Below, one piece after another: positions 50,933-61,539 of a stretch of DNA of 64,000 bases; the first letter of the stretch is position 1; every line of letters starts with the position of its first letter. Both the position numbers and the translations under genes were made by a program. The DNA comes from [Eubacterium] cellulosolvens LD2006. Lineage in GTDB: Bacteria; Bacillota; Clostridia; Lachnospirales; Lachnospiraceae. The stretch is from NCBI RefSeq assembly GCF_000621585.1, contig NZ_KK211311.1:8426-72425 (forward strand). Reading direction: 5' to 3'. The notes beneath the pieces were generated by a model. It did no database searches. It saw only the letters and a list, made by a program, of their open reading frames with translations, and was not told where the DNA came from.

Positions 50933-51976
50933 ATGGCGGCATTAACAATCAAAGACATTGCGAGAATCTGCAATGTCAGTATCAGCACGGTTTCAAGAGC
51001 CATCAATAATGATCCGACAATCAACGCAAAGACACGTGAACGGGTCATGGAGGTTGTCCGGGAGTTCAATTACATCCCGAACAACAGTGCCAGGAATTTG
51101 AAAATGACAGAGTCCAACACCGTTGCCCTGATCGTGAAAGGTATCAACAATCCGTTCTTCCAGGGAATGTTCCCGTATTTCCAGAAGAGGCTGGAGGATC
51201 TGGGCTATCAGTATCTGCTGCATACCGTAGGCGGTGACGCGGATGAGGGATATGTGGCAGAGGCGATCGCCAAGGAGAAGCGGTTGAAGGGAATCATTTT
51301 TCTCGGAGGAAAAATGAACTACCCGGAGAAAATTCTGGAAAACATCCGTATTCCTATGGTTCTCTGTTCCGTGGCGGGCTTAAGCCACGAGGACAATGTT
51401 CTTCCGCGGGTATCCACGGTGTCGATCGATGATTCCGGAGAGGCGCATAAGGTCGTGGAGTATCTCATCAGAAAGGGACACCGAAGGATTGCGATCATTA
51501 CCGGTCAGAAGGATGATCTGACGGTAGGACGACTGCGACTCCGCGGGTACAGAAAGGCGTTGGAGGAGAACGGAATTGCCTTCGACGAGAAACTGGTGGG
51601 TTATATGGATGACGGCATACCGGAGTTTACAGAGGCAAACGGTTATGCCACCATGAAAAGAATGCTTGAATCAGGAACGGAATTTACGGCAGCTTTTGTG
51701 ATCTCAGACAGAATGGCCATGGGAGCCTATAAGGCGCTTTATGACGCGGGCAAACGGATACCGGAGGACTGTTCGGTCATTGGCTTTGACGGAATAGAGA
51801 TGACGCGCTATATGCAGCCGTCGCTGACAACAGTGAAACAGCCGGTGGAGGAGCTGGTGGAGTCCTCTGTACAGATGCTGATGAAGCAGATCAACGGCAG
51901 CCGCGAACGGAAACATCTGATTTACGACGCGGAACTGTTGGAAAGAGATTCGGTTAAGTTTATTTCGAATAGCTGA
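50933..51976 (+). CDS. LacI-family transcriptional regulator
   Basis: The 347-residue protein has an N-terminal helix-turn-helix (LTIKDIARICNVSISTVSRA, then the hinge YIPNNSARNLK) and a periplasmic-binding-like effector domain (NTVALIVKGINNPFFQGMF ... CSVIGFDGIEMTRYMQPSLT). It lies inside the maltodextrin block between two malQ genes, so it probably controls that block through the AAACGTTT operators at 45690-45788 and perhaps 44384 and 338-376. The effector is likely a maltodextrin; CcpA itself is less likely given the gene context. GGAAAGAAGG lies before ATG. Confidence 0.92.
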   Translation: MAALTIKDIARICNVSISTVSRAINNDPTINAKTRERVMEVVREFNYIPNNSARNLKMTESNTVALIVKGINNPFFQGMFPYFQKRLEDLGYQYLLHTVGGDADEGYVAEAIAKEKRLKGIIFLGGKMNYPEKILENIRIPMVLCSVAGLSHEDNVLPRVSTVSIDDSGEAHKVVEYLIRKGHRRIAIITGQKDDLTVGRLRLRGYRKALEENGIAFDEKLVGYMDDGIPEFTEANGYATMKRMLESGTEFTAAFVISDRMAMGAYKALYDAGKRIPEDCSVIGFDGIEMTRYMQPSLTTVKQPVEELVESSVQMLMKQINGSRERKHLIYDAELLERDSVKFISNS

Positions 51977-51985
51977 GGTTGAATT

Positions 51986-53467
51986 ATGAAAAGAGCAAGT
52001 GGAGTTCTGCTTCCGGTGACCGCTCTTCCGACGAAGTATGGTATCGGAGGCTTCTCAAAAGATGCGTATGAATTTGTGGATTTTCTGGCGGACGCGGCCC
52101 AGTCCTACTGGCAGATTCTTCCGCTGGGACCTACAGGGTACGGGGACTCCCCCTACCAGTCTTTTTCCACATTTGCGGGGAGTCCGCTGTTGATTTCCCT
52201 CGAGAAACTCTGTGAAGAAGGGCTGCTGACGGAAGAGGAATGTGATTCCTATGACGCCACGGGAGGATCCGAAGAATACATCGACTATGAGAAACTGTCG
52301 AAGACCAGGTTCAAGGTTTTGCGGATCGCGGCAGACCGGTTCCGGGAAAGCGGAGATCTGACAGACTTTGAGAGTTTCGGGGAAAAACAACGAGACTGGC
52401 TGGAGGAGTACTGTCTGTACAGTGTGATCAAAGAAAGACAGCAACAGAAGAACTGGAGTCTCTGGCCGGAGGAGCTGCGGGATCACAAGGAAGAAGCTCT
52501 TGCGAAGGTTCGGGAAGAAGCCGGAGACGATCTTTTTTTCTACGCGTTTCTTCAGTATGAGTTTTTCTCCCAGTGGAAAGAACTGAAGGCATATGCCAAC
52601 GGGAAGGGAATAGAGATTATCGGAGATATACCGATCTATGTGGCTATGGACAGCGCGGATGCCTGGGCCGAGCCCCTGCTCTTCCAGTTCGACGATCAGA
52701 AGCAGCCTCTGGGAGTTGCCGGCTGTCCGCCGGATGCTTTTTCAGCCACGGGTCAGCTGTGGGGAAACCCTCTGTATGACTGGGACTATCACAGGAAGAC
52801 GGGATACAGCTGGTGGATTCGAAGGCTGCGGCATATGCAGGAAATCTGCGACGTGGTGAGGATCGATCATTTCCGGGGATTCAATGACTACTGGAGTATT
52901 CCTTACGGTGATACCACGGCTGAGAACGGTCACTGGGAGAAAGGTCCCGGATTGGAACCCTTCGAAATCCTCGAGAGAGAAAACGGTGAAGTGCGGTTCA
53001 TTGCCGAGGATCTCGGAATGCTCACGGATGAAGTGAGGGAAATGGTGGCGGCCTCCGGTTTTCCCGGAATGAAGATTCTGGAATTCGCCTTTGACGGTGA
53101 TGATAAAAATCTCTACCTCCCGCATAATTACGAACCTAACTGTATCGTCTATACGGGGACCCATGACAATGACACTGTACTTGGGTGGCTGAAGACGATT
53201 CCGGAGTCTACGAAGAAGCATCTGGATGCTTATGCCGGAAAAATCGTGACGAAGGCCGAGGATGTCATTCGTCTCGGAATGTCCAGCGTGGCAAAGATTT
53301 GTATCATTCCCATGCAGGACTGGCTGGAGCTGGATGGCAGCGCGAGAGTGAATACGCCCAATACACTGGGGGAAAACTGGAAATGGAGACTGCTTGACGG
53401 GCAGATGGATGATAAGACTGCCGGTCTCATGCGTCATATGACAGAACTGTACAGCAGACAGCCGTGA
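51986..53467 (+). CDS. malQ: 4-alpha-glucanotransferase (second copy)
   Basis: This GH77 enzyme of 493 residues is clearly related to the one at 49311 but well diverged along its whole length. All catalytic positions are kept (VVRIDHFRGFNDYW, FIAEDLGMLT, TGTHDNDT), so both copies should be active. It starts 9 bp after the regulator stop. It may differ in chain-length preference. Confidence 0.95.
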   Translation: MKRASGVLLPVTALPTKYGIGGFSKDAYEFVDFLADAAQSYWQILPLGPTGYGDSPYQSFSTFAGSPLLISLEKLCEEGLLTEEECDSYDATGGSEEYIDYEKLSKTRFKVLRIAADRFRESGDLTDFESFGEKQRDWLEEYCLYSVIKERQQQKNWSLWPEELRDHKEEALAKVREEAGDDLFFYAFLQYEFFSQWKELKAYANGKGIEIIGDIPIYVAMDSADAWAEPLLFQFDDQKQPLGVAGCPPDAFSATGQLWGNPLYDWDYHRKTGYSWWIRRLRHMQEICDVVRIDHFRGFNDYWSIPYGDTTAENGHWEKGPGLEPFEILERENGEVRFIAEDLGMLTDEVREMVAASGFPGMKILEFAFDGDDKNLYLPHNYEPNCIVYTGTHDNDTVLGWLKTIPESTKKHLDAYAGKIVTKAEDVIRLGMSSVAKICIIPMQDWLELDGSARVNTPNTLGENWKWRLLDGQMDDKTAGLMRHMTELYSRQP

Positions 53468-53500
53468 CGTGCGGCGGTCTGAATAGGAGAATAAAGAACT

Positions 53501-55768
53501 ATGGAAGAAAGAATCAACAACATACTTAAGACCCGCTTCGGACGAACACTCAAAGACAGTACCCGGGAGGAGATCTTTGAGGCGCTGATGGAGATTACAA
53601 AGCAGGAACTTGAAGGAAGACCGAAGGTTGCCGGAGATAAGAAGGTCTATTACATCTCTGCGGAATTTCTCATCGGAAAACTGCTCTCAAACAACCTGAT
53701 CAACCTCGGACTTTACGATACGGTGAATCAGGCTCTGTCCAAATACCATCTCACAGTATCGGATGTGGAGGATCTGGAGATGGAGCCATCTCTTGGAAAC
53801 GGAGGCCTCGGACGTCTCGCAGCCTGTTTCCTGGATTCCATCGCCACCCTGAATCTGGCCGGCGACGGTATCGGACTGAATTACCACTATGGACTGTTCC
53901 GCCAGGAGTTTGTAAACAACAAGCAGCTTGAAGTGATCAATCCCTGGATCCGCAAGGAGAGCTGGCTGGAGAAAAGACCGGTGAGCTTTGAGGTCAACTT
54001 CGGACGGTTTACCCTCCATTCCACTATGTACGATATCGATATTCCGGGTTATGAGACCGGCAAATGCAACCGTCTCCACCTCTTTGATCTGGACTCCGTG
54101 GACGACAACATGGTGAAACAGGGAGGTATCGACTTTGACAAAGATGATATTCCGAGAAACCTGACTCTGTTCCTCTACCCGGATGACAGTGACCGCAAGG
54201 GTCGGATCCTCCGCGTATACCAGCAGTACTTCATGGTGAGCAATGCTGCACAGCTGATTCTGAAAGAGGCTGAGGAGAGAAGAGTCAATCTTCATGAGCT
54301 GGACAAGCACGTTGCGATCCAAATCAATGATACCCACCCGTCCATGGTTATTCCGGAGCTGATCCGTCTGCTCTTGAAGAGGGGCTTTGAGATGGACGAG
54401 GCAGTGGAGATCGTGACAAAGACCTGCGCCTACACAAACCATACCATTCTGGCAGAGGCTCTGGAGAAGTGGCCGATTGATTATCTCCAGGAAGCTGTTC
54501 CACAGTTGCTTCCGATCATCCGTGAGCTGGACAAGAGGGTGAAGGCGAAAGTCAAAGATGAGACAACTTACATTATCGATGAAGATAATCTGGTTCACAT
54601 GGCATCCATGGACATCCACTACGGCCACTCGGTAAACGGTGTAGCTTCTCTTCACACAGACATTCTGAAAAAGTCGGAGCTCAATAATTTCTACAAGCTC
54701 TATCCGGAGAAATTCAACAACAAGACCAACGGTATCACCTTCCGCCGCTGGCTCATCGCTGCAAATCCGGAGCTCACTGCGTATATCGAGAAGCTGATCG
54801 GTTCCGGCTTCCGCAAAAATGCCATGGAGCTGGAGAAGCTTCTGCAGTTTAAGGATGACGAGACTGTTCTCCGTGAGATCGGAAGAATCCGGAATCACAA
54901 TAAGAGAAAGGCGGCCCGTTACCTGTATCAGACACAGAACATCGATCTGGATGTAAGCTCGATTTTCGACGTGCAGATCAAGCGTCTGCACGAGTATAAA
55001 CGTCAGCAGATGAATGCCCTCTACGCGATCTATAAGTATCTGGAGATCAAGAGCGGACATCTGCCGGAGAGACCCATTACGATGATCTTCGGCGCGAAAG
55101 CGGCTCCCGCATATACCATCGCCAAAGACATCATCCACCTGATCCTCTGCCTGCAGCAGATCACAGCAAGCGATCCTGAGGTGAGCCCGTATCTCAAGGT
55201 TGTGATGATCGAGAACTACAATGTCACGAAGGCGGAGATGCTTATTCCGGCCGCAGATATCTCGGAACAGATCTCCCTTGCCTCCAAGGAGGCCTCCGGA
55301 ACCGGCAACATGAAGTTTATGCTGAACGGAGCGGTCACTCTGGGAACGGAAGACGGAGCGAACGTGGAGATTCACGAACTCGTGGGAGACGACAACATTT
55401 ATATCTTCGGAAAGAGTTCTGATTATGTCGTTGACCTGTATGAGAAGGCATCCTACAAGTCTGCAGACTTCTACAAGACGGATGCTCTGATTCACAAGCT
55501 GGTGGATTTCATCGTCAGCGACGAAGTTCTTGAAGTGGGAGATCCGGTGGCGCTTGAGAGACTGCATCATGAGCTGGTATCAAAGGACTGGTTCATGACC
55601 CTTCTGGATCTGAAAGAGTACATCAAGATCAAAGAGAAGGTCTTCGAGGATTACGAGGATCGCAGAAGCTGGTACAAGAAAGAGCTGATCAACATTGCGA
55701 AGGCCGGATACTTCTCATCGGATCGAACCATCGAACAGTACAACAAGGATATTTGGACTCTTTCGTGA
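53501..55768 (+). CDS. glgP: Glycogen/maltodextrin phosphorylase
   Basis: It releases glucose 1-phosphate from alpha-1,4-glucans. The 755-residue length is normal for the compact bacterial form. [36 protein letters not shown] and the pyridoxal phosphate site [20 protein letters not shown] (its Lys binds the cofactor) are intact. It ends the maltodextrin block, 33 bp after the second malQ, and is followed by a terminator. malP is an equally good symbol. Confidence 0.97.
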   Translation: MEERINNILKTRFGRTLKDSTREEIFEALMEITKQELEGRPKVAGDKKVYYISAEFLIGKLLSNNLINLGLYDTVNQALSKYHLTVSDVEDLEMEPSLGNGGLGRLAACFLDSIATLNLAGDGIGLNYHYGLFRQEFVNNKQLEVINPWIRKESWLEKRPVSFEVNFGRFTLHSTMYDIDIPGYETGKCNRLHLFDLDSVDDNMVKQGGIDFDKDDIPRNLTLFLYPDDSDRKGRILRVYQQYFMVSNAAQLILKEAEERRVNLHELDKHVAIQINDTHPSMVIPELIRLLLKRGFEMDEAVEIVTKTCAYTNHTILAEALEKWPIDYLQEAVPQLLPIIRELDKRVKAKVKDETTYIIDEDNLVHMASMDIHYGHSVNGVASLHTDILKKSELNNFYKLYPEKFNNKTNGITFRRWLIAANPELTAYIEKLIGSGFRKNAMELEKLLQFKDDETVLREIGRIRNHNKRKAARYLYQTQNIDLDVSSIFDVQIKRLHEYKRQQMNALYAIYKYLEIKSGHLPERPITMIFGAKAAPAYTIAKDIIHLILCLQQITASDPEVSPYLKVVMIENYNVTKAEMLIPAADISEQISLASKEASGTGNMKFMLNGAVTLGTEDGANVEIHELVGDDNIYIFGKSSDYVVDLYEKASYKSADFYKTDALIHKLVDFIVSDEVLEVGDPVALERLHHELVSKDWFMTLLDLKEYIKIKEKVFEDYEDRRSWYKKELINIAKAGYFSSDRTIEQYNKDIWTLS

Positions 55769-55844
55769 CAAATTCTTTGAGCTTTTGTGGTGAAAACTGC
55801 GAAAACCTTCGGATCGCAATCTTCATATTTACCGAAAAAAATGA

Positions 55845-55873
55845 CAAAAATGGACGCTTCGGCGTCCATTTTT
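55845..55873 (+). terminator. Terminator of the maltodextrin block
   Basis: AAAAATGGACGC, TTCG tetraloop, GCGTCCATTTTT. Confidence 0.9.
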
Positions 55874-56008
55874 GCTGTTTGGATTGATTTTCCTACCGTA
55901 CACTGATAAAATCTATTGCAATATGCTCAGAAATACATCCACCTGTCGGGTGGGAAAAGTGATATTCCGGCGTCTGAAGATAACCTGAACATAAGGAGAT
56001 AAATATTC

Positions 56009-57457
56009 GTGAGTCAGAATAAAAAGAGAAAGAAAAAGCTGTCCCTGAAAGCAAAGGTTGTGATTCTGATTGCTCTTTGCTTTGTGCTGGTAGGTTTGAT
56101 CGGAGTGCTGCTTGTCCAGACGAAGCTCGGTCTGATCCGTCACGTGGATCCGAACAGACAGGCATTTCTCTCACAGAGTCAGCAGGTCTTCGAGCAGGAT
56201 GCGAACGCGTCCTCAAATACGATGGATGCGAAGGACGTCGATTTCCACAACGCGGACATCGATGTCATGAGTGACAAAGATATCAGCAATATTCTACTGA
56301 TCGGACAGGATGCCCGAAACGGAGAAAAAGGTCAGAGATCAGATTCCATGATCATCTGCAGCATCAACAAGAAGACAAAGAAGATTACCATGGTCTCACT
56401 GATGAGGGACATGTATGTGCCGATTCCGGGATACGACAGCAACAGAATCAACTCGGCCTATATGCTGGGAGGTATGAAACTGCTGGACAAGGTAATCAAG
56501 ACGGATTTCGGAGTCAGGATTGACGGAAATCTGGAAGTTAACTTCGACGGTTTCCTGCAGGCCATGACGGCGGTGGGAGATCTGGACATCGAGTTGAACG
56601 AAGAGGAAGCTACCTACCTCAACACCTATCCGGGTCTCGGTTCAAACGACGACACGGCCAAGGAGGCCTGGGATCTCCATACGGGTATGAACTCCCTCAC
56701 CTCCAGTCAGGCGCTGGCCTATGCGAGAATCCGATACATCGGTAATTCAGACTGGGAGCGCACGGACAGACAGAGAAAAGTACTCACGGCCGCTTTCAAC
56801 AAAGTGCGTGCAATGAGCCTCGGCGAGATTTTTAAACTTGCCGACAAGGTTCTTCCCTGTTTCACTACGGATATGACAGACTCCCAGATTCTGGGCTATG
56901 TCTATACGGTTGCCACCAGCGGTATAGAACTGAAGGGAAAGAGCTACCGGATTCCGGTGGACGGAACTTATGAAGGACAGACCATCAACGGAATGTCCGT
57001 CCTTGTTCCGGATCTTGGACAGGAGAATGCCTATCTGCAGCATTATCTCTACGGCAAGTCTCTGAAAAAGGCTCTGGCAGAGTATTACAAGAAGAACCCG
57101 GACGCGAAGAAATCAACAACTTCGGATTATGATGTGGATGTAAGTCAGAACAGTTTCGATCCGTCCACCCTTGGAAACGACTATACAGTTACGGATTCCA
57201 CAGGGGGCGGCACCGATTACAGCGGCTATACCGGCGGCGATACTTCCGGCACCGGCGAAACGGATTACAGCGGCTATACCGGCGGCGATTACTCCGGAAC
57301 CGGCGGTACGGATTACAGTGGTAATACCGGCGGTGATTATTCGGGAACCGGTGAGATGGATTACAGCGGCTATACCGGCGGCGATACTTCCGGCACCGGC
57401 GGTACGGACTACAGCGGAGGTTATTCCGGGGCGGATTACAGCGGATATAATCCGTGA
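56009..57457 (+). CDS. LytR-CpsA-Psr family protein with Gly/Tyr/Ser repeat tail
   Basis: This is the second LCP wall glycopolymer transferase. GTG start at 56009 after AAGGAG (482 residues). It has a short basic N-terminus, a membrane helix (about 16-36) and an LCP domain (about 90-290) with ILLIGQDARNGEKGQRSDSM and SLMRDMYVPIPG, closely similar to the domain at 556-2175. From about residue 395 to the end it consists of repeated TDYSGYTGGD-type units (about six), a low-complexity surface tail. The repeat DNA is near-identical between units, so copy number may vary. It is a single-gene unit with a terminator. Confidence 0.93.
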   Translation: MSQNKKRKKKLSLKAKVVILIALCFVLVGLIGVLLVQTKLGLIRHVDPNRQAFLSQSQQVFEQDANASSNTMDAKDVDFHNADIDVMSDKDISNILLIGQDARNGEKGQRSDSMIICSINKKTKKITMVSLMRDMYVPIPGYDSNRINSAYMLGGMKLLDKVIKTDFGVRIDGNLEVNFDGFLQAMTAVGDLDIELNEEEATYLNTYPGLGSNDDTAKEAWDLHTGMNSLTSSQALAYARIRYIGNSDWERTDRQRKVLTAAFNKVRAMSLGEIFKLADKVLPCFTTDMTDSQILGYVYTVATSGIELKGKSYRIPVDGTYEGQTINGMSVLVPDLGQENAYLQHYLYGKSLKKALAEYYKKNPDAKKSTTSDYDVDVSQNSFDPSTLGNDYTVTDSTGGGTDYSGYTGGDTSGTGETDYSGYTGGDYSGTGGTDYSGNTGGDYSGTGEMDYSGYTGGDTSGTGGTDYSGGYSGADYSGYNP

Positions 57458-57458
57458 T

Positions 57459-57486
57459 AAAAGGGGGCGGTTTTACCGCCCCTTTT
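57459..57486 (+). terminator. Terminator of the second LCP gene
   Basis: AAAAGGGGGCGG pairs with CCGCCCCTTTT around TTTTA. Confidence 0.88.
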
Positions 57487-57487
57487 G

Positions 57488-57517
57488 TTGACGAAAAAAC
57501 TTTTGCTATGCTATATT
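57488..57517 (+). promoter_or_regulatory. Promoter of prfC
   Basis: TTGACG (57488-57493), 18 bp, TATATT (57512-57517), 70 nt before the start codon. Confidence 0.65.
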
Positions 57518-57586
57518 GATAAGGTTGACTAAGTTTAGATTTTTACTCTTTTACGGAGATTGTAAGAATAGATAAGGGAGATTGTT

Positions 57587-59179
57587 TTGGCTGATTTTTC
57601 AAAGGAAATTAACAAGAGACGTACCTTCGCGATTATTTCACACCCGGATGCCGGAAAGACCACACTGACGGAGAAGTTTCTTCTCTACGGAGGCGCAATC
57701 AATCTGGCCGGTTCCGTCAAGGGAAAGGCGACGGCCCGTCATGCGGTATCAGACTGGATGGAAATTGAGAAGGAGAGAGGTATTTCGGTTACGTCTTCTG
57801 TTCTTCAGTTTAATTACGGAGGCTGCTGTATCAACCTTTTGGACACACCGGGACATCAGGATTTCTCGGAGGATACCTATCGTACCCTGATGGCTGCCGA
57901 CACAGCGGTGATGGTTATTGACGGAGGTAAAGGTGTAGAGCCACAGACAAGGAAGCTGTTCAAGGTCTGCGCCATGAGACACATTCCGATTTTTACCTTT
58001 ATCAACAAGATGGACCGTGACGCCAGAGACACTTTTGATCTGATCGATGAAATCGAGAAGGAGCTTGGAATTCCCTGCTGTCCGGTGAACTGGCCCATCG
58101 GCTCCGGTAAGAATTTCCGCGGAGTCTATGACAGAGAGACAAGAAACGTCCTCACCTTCCATGACACCCTGAAGGGAACGAAAGAGGGTACTGAAACCGT
58201 TATTTCTATTGATGATCCCCGCATTCTCGACGAGATTTCAGCAGAGCAGAAGGAACTTCTGGAGGAGGAACTGGAGCTTCTGGACGGAGCTGCGGTGGAA
58301 TTTGACAGAGAAAGAGTAGACAAGGGAGAACTCTCACCTGTGTTCTTCGGATCTGCGCTTACAAACTTCGGTATTGAGACCTTCCTGGATCACTTCCTGG
58401 AGATGACGAAGTCACCCATGGCCAGAATGTCCGACGAGGGACTGATCGATCCCATGGATGAGAACTTCTCCGCTTTTGTCTTCAAGATCCAGGCAAATAT
58501 GAATGCCCGTCACCGTGACCGTCTGGCCTTCATGCGCATCTGTTCCGGAAAGTTCGACGCAAACAAAGAGGTTTATCACGTACAGGGCAACAAGAAGATG
58601 CGTCTTCTTCAGCCCCAGCAGATGATGGCGGATGACCGTCATGTGGTTGACGAGGCCTACGCCGGTGATATCATCGGTGTCTTCGATCCGGGCATTTTCT
58701 CTATAGGCGATACTGTGTGTGCACCGGGAAAGAAGTTTTCCTTTGAGGGAATTCCGACCTTCGCGCCGGAGCATTTCGCGAGAGTGGCTCTCATTGATTC
58801 CATGAAGAGAAAGCAGTTTGTCAAGGGTATTCAGCAGATTGCCCAGGAGGGTGCGATCCAGATCTTCCAGGAGATCCGCGGAGGTATGGAGGAGATCATC
58901 GTCGGCGTTGTCGGCGTTCTGCAGTTTGATGTATTGAAGTTCCGGATCGAGAATGAATACAACTGTGAGATCCGTCTGGATATGCTGCCTTATGAGTACA
59001 TCCGCTGGATCAAAGATTATGAGAATGTGGATCTGGACAAGATTGTCGGCACCTCCGACATGAAGAAGGTTGCGGATATGAAAGGCAGACCGCTTCTTCT
59101 CTTCATCAACTCCTGGAGCGTCGGCATGGTACTCGACCGAAACGAGGGACTGGAACTCGAAGAATTTTCCAGAAACTGA
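57587..59179 (+). CDS. prfC: Peptide chain release factor 3
   Basis: This GTPase recycles RF1/RF2 from the ribosome. TTG start at 57587 after AAGGGAG, giving MADFSKEINKRRTFAIISHP. The 530 residues carry the P-loop SHPDAGKTTLTEK, switch II DTPGHQDF and NKMDRD, with RF3-specific SDWMEIEKERGISVTSSV and the C-terminal domain. Length is normal. Monocistronic. Confidence 0.97.
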   Translation: MADFSKEINKRRTFAIISHPDAGKTTLTEKFLLYGGAINLAGSVKGKATARHAVSDWMEIEKERGISVTSSVLQFNYGGCCINLLDTPGHQDFSEDTYRTLMAADTAVMVIDGGKGVEPQTRKLFKVCAMRHIPIFTFINKMDRDARDTFDLIDEIEKELGIPCCPVNWPIGSGKNFRGVYDRETRNVLTFHDTLKGTKEGTETVISIDDPRILDEISAEQKELLEEELELLDGAAVEFDRERVDKGELSPVFFGSALTNFGIETFLDHFLEMTKSPMARMSDEGLIDPMDENFSAFVFKIQANMNARHRDRLAFMRICSGKFDANKEVYHVQGNKKMRLLQPQQMMADDRHVVDEAYAGDIIGVFDPGIFSIGDTVCAPGKKFSFEGIPTFAPEHFARVALIDSMKRKQFVKGIQQIAQEGAIQIFQEIRGGMEEIIVGVVGVLQFDVLKFRIENEYNCEIRLDMLPYEYIRWIKDYENVDLDKIVGTSDMKKVADMKGRPLLLFINSWSVGMVLDRNEGLELEEFSRN

Positions 59180-59285
59180 TCGTCCGTAAAACCTCTGATC
59201 AGAGAGGGCAGAATGCGGGCGAACAGTAACCTTTTATTTTCGACAGGGCTTTGTTATAATCAAGCTATGTATAAAGGAGGCTATT

Positions 59286-59672
59286 ATGGCACAGAAAAAT
59301 CAGTATAATGCATATACCATTTATGATGACCACACAACCGGAACCGTGCAGATTGCGGATGAAGTTGCCGCAACAATCGTTGCGCTGGCTGCGACAGAGG
59401 TAGAGGGAGTAGCTTCACTTGGCGGAAATATTACACATGAGAAGGCTGCCCGCGCCGGTGCCAGAGCGCTTGCAAAGGGAGTAAAGGCTGAGATCACAGA
59501 GGGCGTGATCAGCGTGCGCCTGATCATTATTATGAAATACGGATACAACATTCCGGAGACAACGATCCGGGTACAGGAAAAGGTGAAGTCTGCTCTTGAG
59601 ACAATGATCGGTCTTGATGTGGCAGAGGTCAATGTAAGCGTGGCGGATGTTGCCCTTGAGAGTGAGAAATAA
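59286..59672 (+). CDS. Asp23/Gls24 family protein
   Basis: The 128-residue protein belongs to the alkaline-shock/Gls24 family, thought to act at the cell envelope. GTVQIADEVAATIVALAATE and the VEVNVSVADVALE-type end (VAEVNVSVADVALE) define the family. AAAGGAGG precedes ATG. A TATAAT lies at 59255-59260 without a good -35. It stands before nusB, the usual order in Clostridia, and the Gls24 protein in that context is often called a nusB-linked envelope protein. Confidence 0.93.
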   Translation: MAQKNQYNAYTIYDDHTTGTVQIADEVAATIVALAATEVEGVASLGGNITHEKAARAGARALAKGVKAEITEGVISVRLIIIMKYGYNIPETTIRVQEKVKSALETMIGLDVAEVNVSVADVALESEK

Positions 59673-59747
59673 AATTCCGGATAAGCAGAGAACGAATGAA
59701 CGGATGAAGCCGGAGACGGTTTTTGTCAAATAGGAGATACACAGAAT

Positions 59748-60260
59748 ATGAAACGCAGTGAACTGAGAGAGACAATTTTCCGCCTGTTATTTATGGGACA
59801 GTTTGAGAAGAGCGGAGATGGAAAGAACGAGCAGATCGGTGATTATCTCGATGAGATGAGAAGCGGTCTGATCGAGGTTCCTTACGCGAAGCTCGCGGCT
59901 GAAGAAGAGACCAGGGAGGAGGCTCCTGCCTTTGTTTCCGCGGTCGATGTATCCGGAGAGGACGAGGAATACATCCGCACGAAACTTGAGAAGATTTCGG
60001 AAGCTCTTCCGGGGATCGACGAGCAGATCAACAAGGCTTCCAGAGGGTGGAAGACCAGCCGTATGCCGAAGATTGACCTCAGCATTATGCGTCTTGCCGT
60101 ATTTGAGATGCTCTATGACGAGGATGTCCCGACCGGTGTGGCAATCAATGAGGCGGTAGAGATCGCCAAGCATTACGGCGGCGCGGAGTCCGCGTCGTTC
60201 ATCAACGGTATCCTCGGTCAGATTGCAAAGAACTGTGATCAGGAGACAAAGGGTGAATAA
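59748..60260 (+). CDS. nusB: Transcription antitermination factor NusB
   Basis: It binds boxA RNA in rRNA antitermination. The 170-residue protein starts MKRSELRETIFRLLFMGQFE and ends with the typical LRLAVFEM-like LSIMRLAVFEMLYDEDVPTG, VAINEAVEIAKHYGGAESASFINGIL. A charged insertion of about 30 residues in the middle makes it longer than average. It overlaps xseA by 8 bp. Confidence 0.95.
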   Translation: MKRSELRETIFRLLFMGQFEKSGDGKNEQIGDYLDEMRSGLIEVPYAKLAAEEETREEAPAFVSAVDVSGEDEEYIRTKLEKISEALPGIDEQINKASRGWKTSRMPKIDLSIMRLAVFEMLYDEDVPTGVAINEAVEIAKHYGGAESASFINGILGQIAKNCDQETKGE

Positions 60261-61539
60261 GGTTTATTCCGTAGGGCAGGTAAATGCACATATCCGGGGC
60301 ATTTTTGAGCAGGATTTTGCGTTGAGCAATATTTCGATCAGCGGCGAAATCAGCAACTGCACCTACCATCGGTCCGGGCATATATATTTTACGTTGAAAG
60401 ACGAGAACAGCCAGCTTTCCTGCGTGATGTTCGCGGGAGACAGAAGGGGTGGTCTCGGCTTTTCCATGAAAAACGGCGACAAGGTTGTCGTCACCGGATC
60501 GGTCGAAGTTTATATACGTGACGGTAAATACCAGCTCTATGCAAAGAAAATTGAACTGCAGGGAGCTGGATTATTATATGAGCGTTTTTTGGCGCTGAAG
60601 AAAGAGCTGGAAGAAATGGGGATGTTCGCCCCTGAATATAAGCAGCCCATCCCGCAGTATGTGAAGCGGCTGGGAATTGTAACCGCGCCTACGGGGGCGG
60701 CGGTTCGCGATATTCAGAACATTTCCCTGCGGAGAAATCCGTATATCCAGCTTATTTTATATCCTGCGCTCGTTCAGGGCGAGGGCGCCGCGCCGAGTAT
60801 TGTCCGCGGCATTGAGACACTGGACGCGGCCGGCGTGGACTGTATCATTGTCGGACGCGGCGGCGGCTCCATCGAGGATCTCTGGGCGTTTAATGAAGAG
60901 GCGGTCGCCCGGGCGATTTTTGACTGCCGCACGCCGGTGATCTCCGCAGTCGGACACGAAACGGATACGACGATTGCCGATTTTGTGGCGGATCTGCGCG
61001 CTCCGACGCCCTCCGCGGCGGCGGAACTTGCCGTCTGTGACATCAGAGAGATCCTGAAACGCTATGATGCCTACAGGGAGAAGATGACCTCGGACATGCG
61101 GAGAGTCATCGATCTGAAGGAGTGGCAGTATAAAACAAAACTGGAAAAAATCCGCGCGCTCCGGCCGTCAAACCTGATCCGGGAGAAAAGGCTGCGGCTG
61201 GATACGCTGGAAGACCGCCTGCGGGAGAGATCCGGACGGATTCTCGAAGAAAACAGGCGCAGGTGGAACACGGCGTACACAGCGCTGTACGAGGGCTCGC
61301 ACAGAAAACTGGAGAATGAGAAACATCGTCTGGAACTTCTGATCGGGCGCATGGACGGGGCTTCTCCGATCCGAAAGCTCAGACAGGGCTTTTCCTATGT
61401 GGAGACCGGGGAAGGAAAGAATGTCTCGTCCGTCGCGGCGGTAACGGTGGGAGAGAGTCTGAAGATCCGGGTGACGGACGGTACGATACGGACAGAAATC
61501 ACAGGCATTGAAGAGGAGGAGAGAGTGACCGGTGGCTGA
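60253..61539 (+). CDS. xseA: Exodeoxyribonuclease VII large subunit
   Basis: It degrades single-stranded DNA with XseB. GTG start at 60253 (428 residues), inside the nusB 3' end, after AGGAG. N-terminal OB fold (VYSVGQVNAHIRGIF, SGEISNCTYHRSGHIYFTLK), catalytic domain (GIVTAPTGAAVRDI, IIVGRGGGSIEDLWAFN, SAVGHETDTTIADFVADLRA) and a C-terminal coiled coil. It overlaps xseB by 8 bp. Confidence 0.97.
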   Translation: MNKVYSVGQVNAHIRGIFEQDFALSNISISGEISNCTYHRSGHIYFTLKDENSQLSCVMFAGDRRGGLGFSMKNGDKVVVTGSVEVYIRDGKYQLYAKKIELQGAGLLYERFLALKKELEEMGMFAPEYKQPIPQYVKRLGIVTAPTGAAVRDIQNISLRRNPYIQLILYPALVQGEGAAPSIVRGIETLDAAGVDCIIVGRGGGSIEDLWAFNEEAVARAIFDCRTPVISAVGHETDTTIADFVADLRAPTPSAAAELAVCDIREILKRYDAYREKMTSDMRRVIDLKEWQYKTKLEKIRALRPSNLIREKRLRLDTLEDRLRERSGRILEENRRRWNTAYTALYEGSHRKLENEKHRLELLIGRMDGASPIRKLRQGFSYVETGEGKNVSSVAAVTVGESLKIRVTDGTIRTEITGIEEEERVTGG

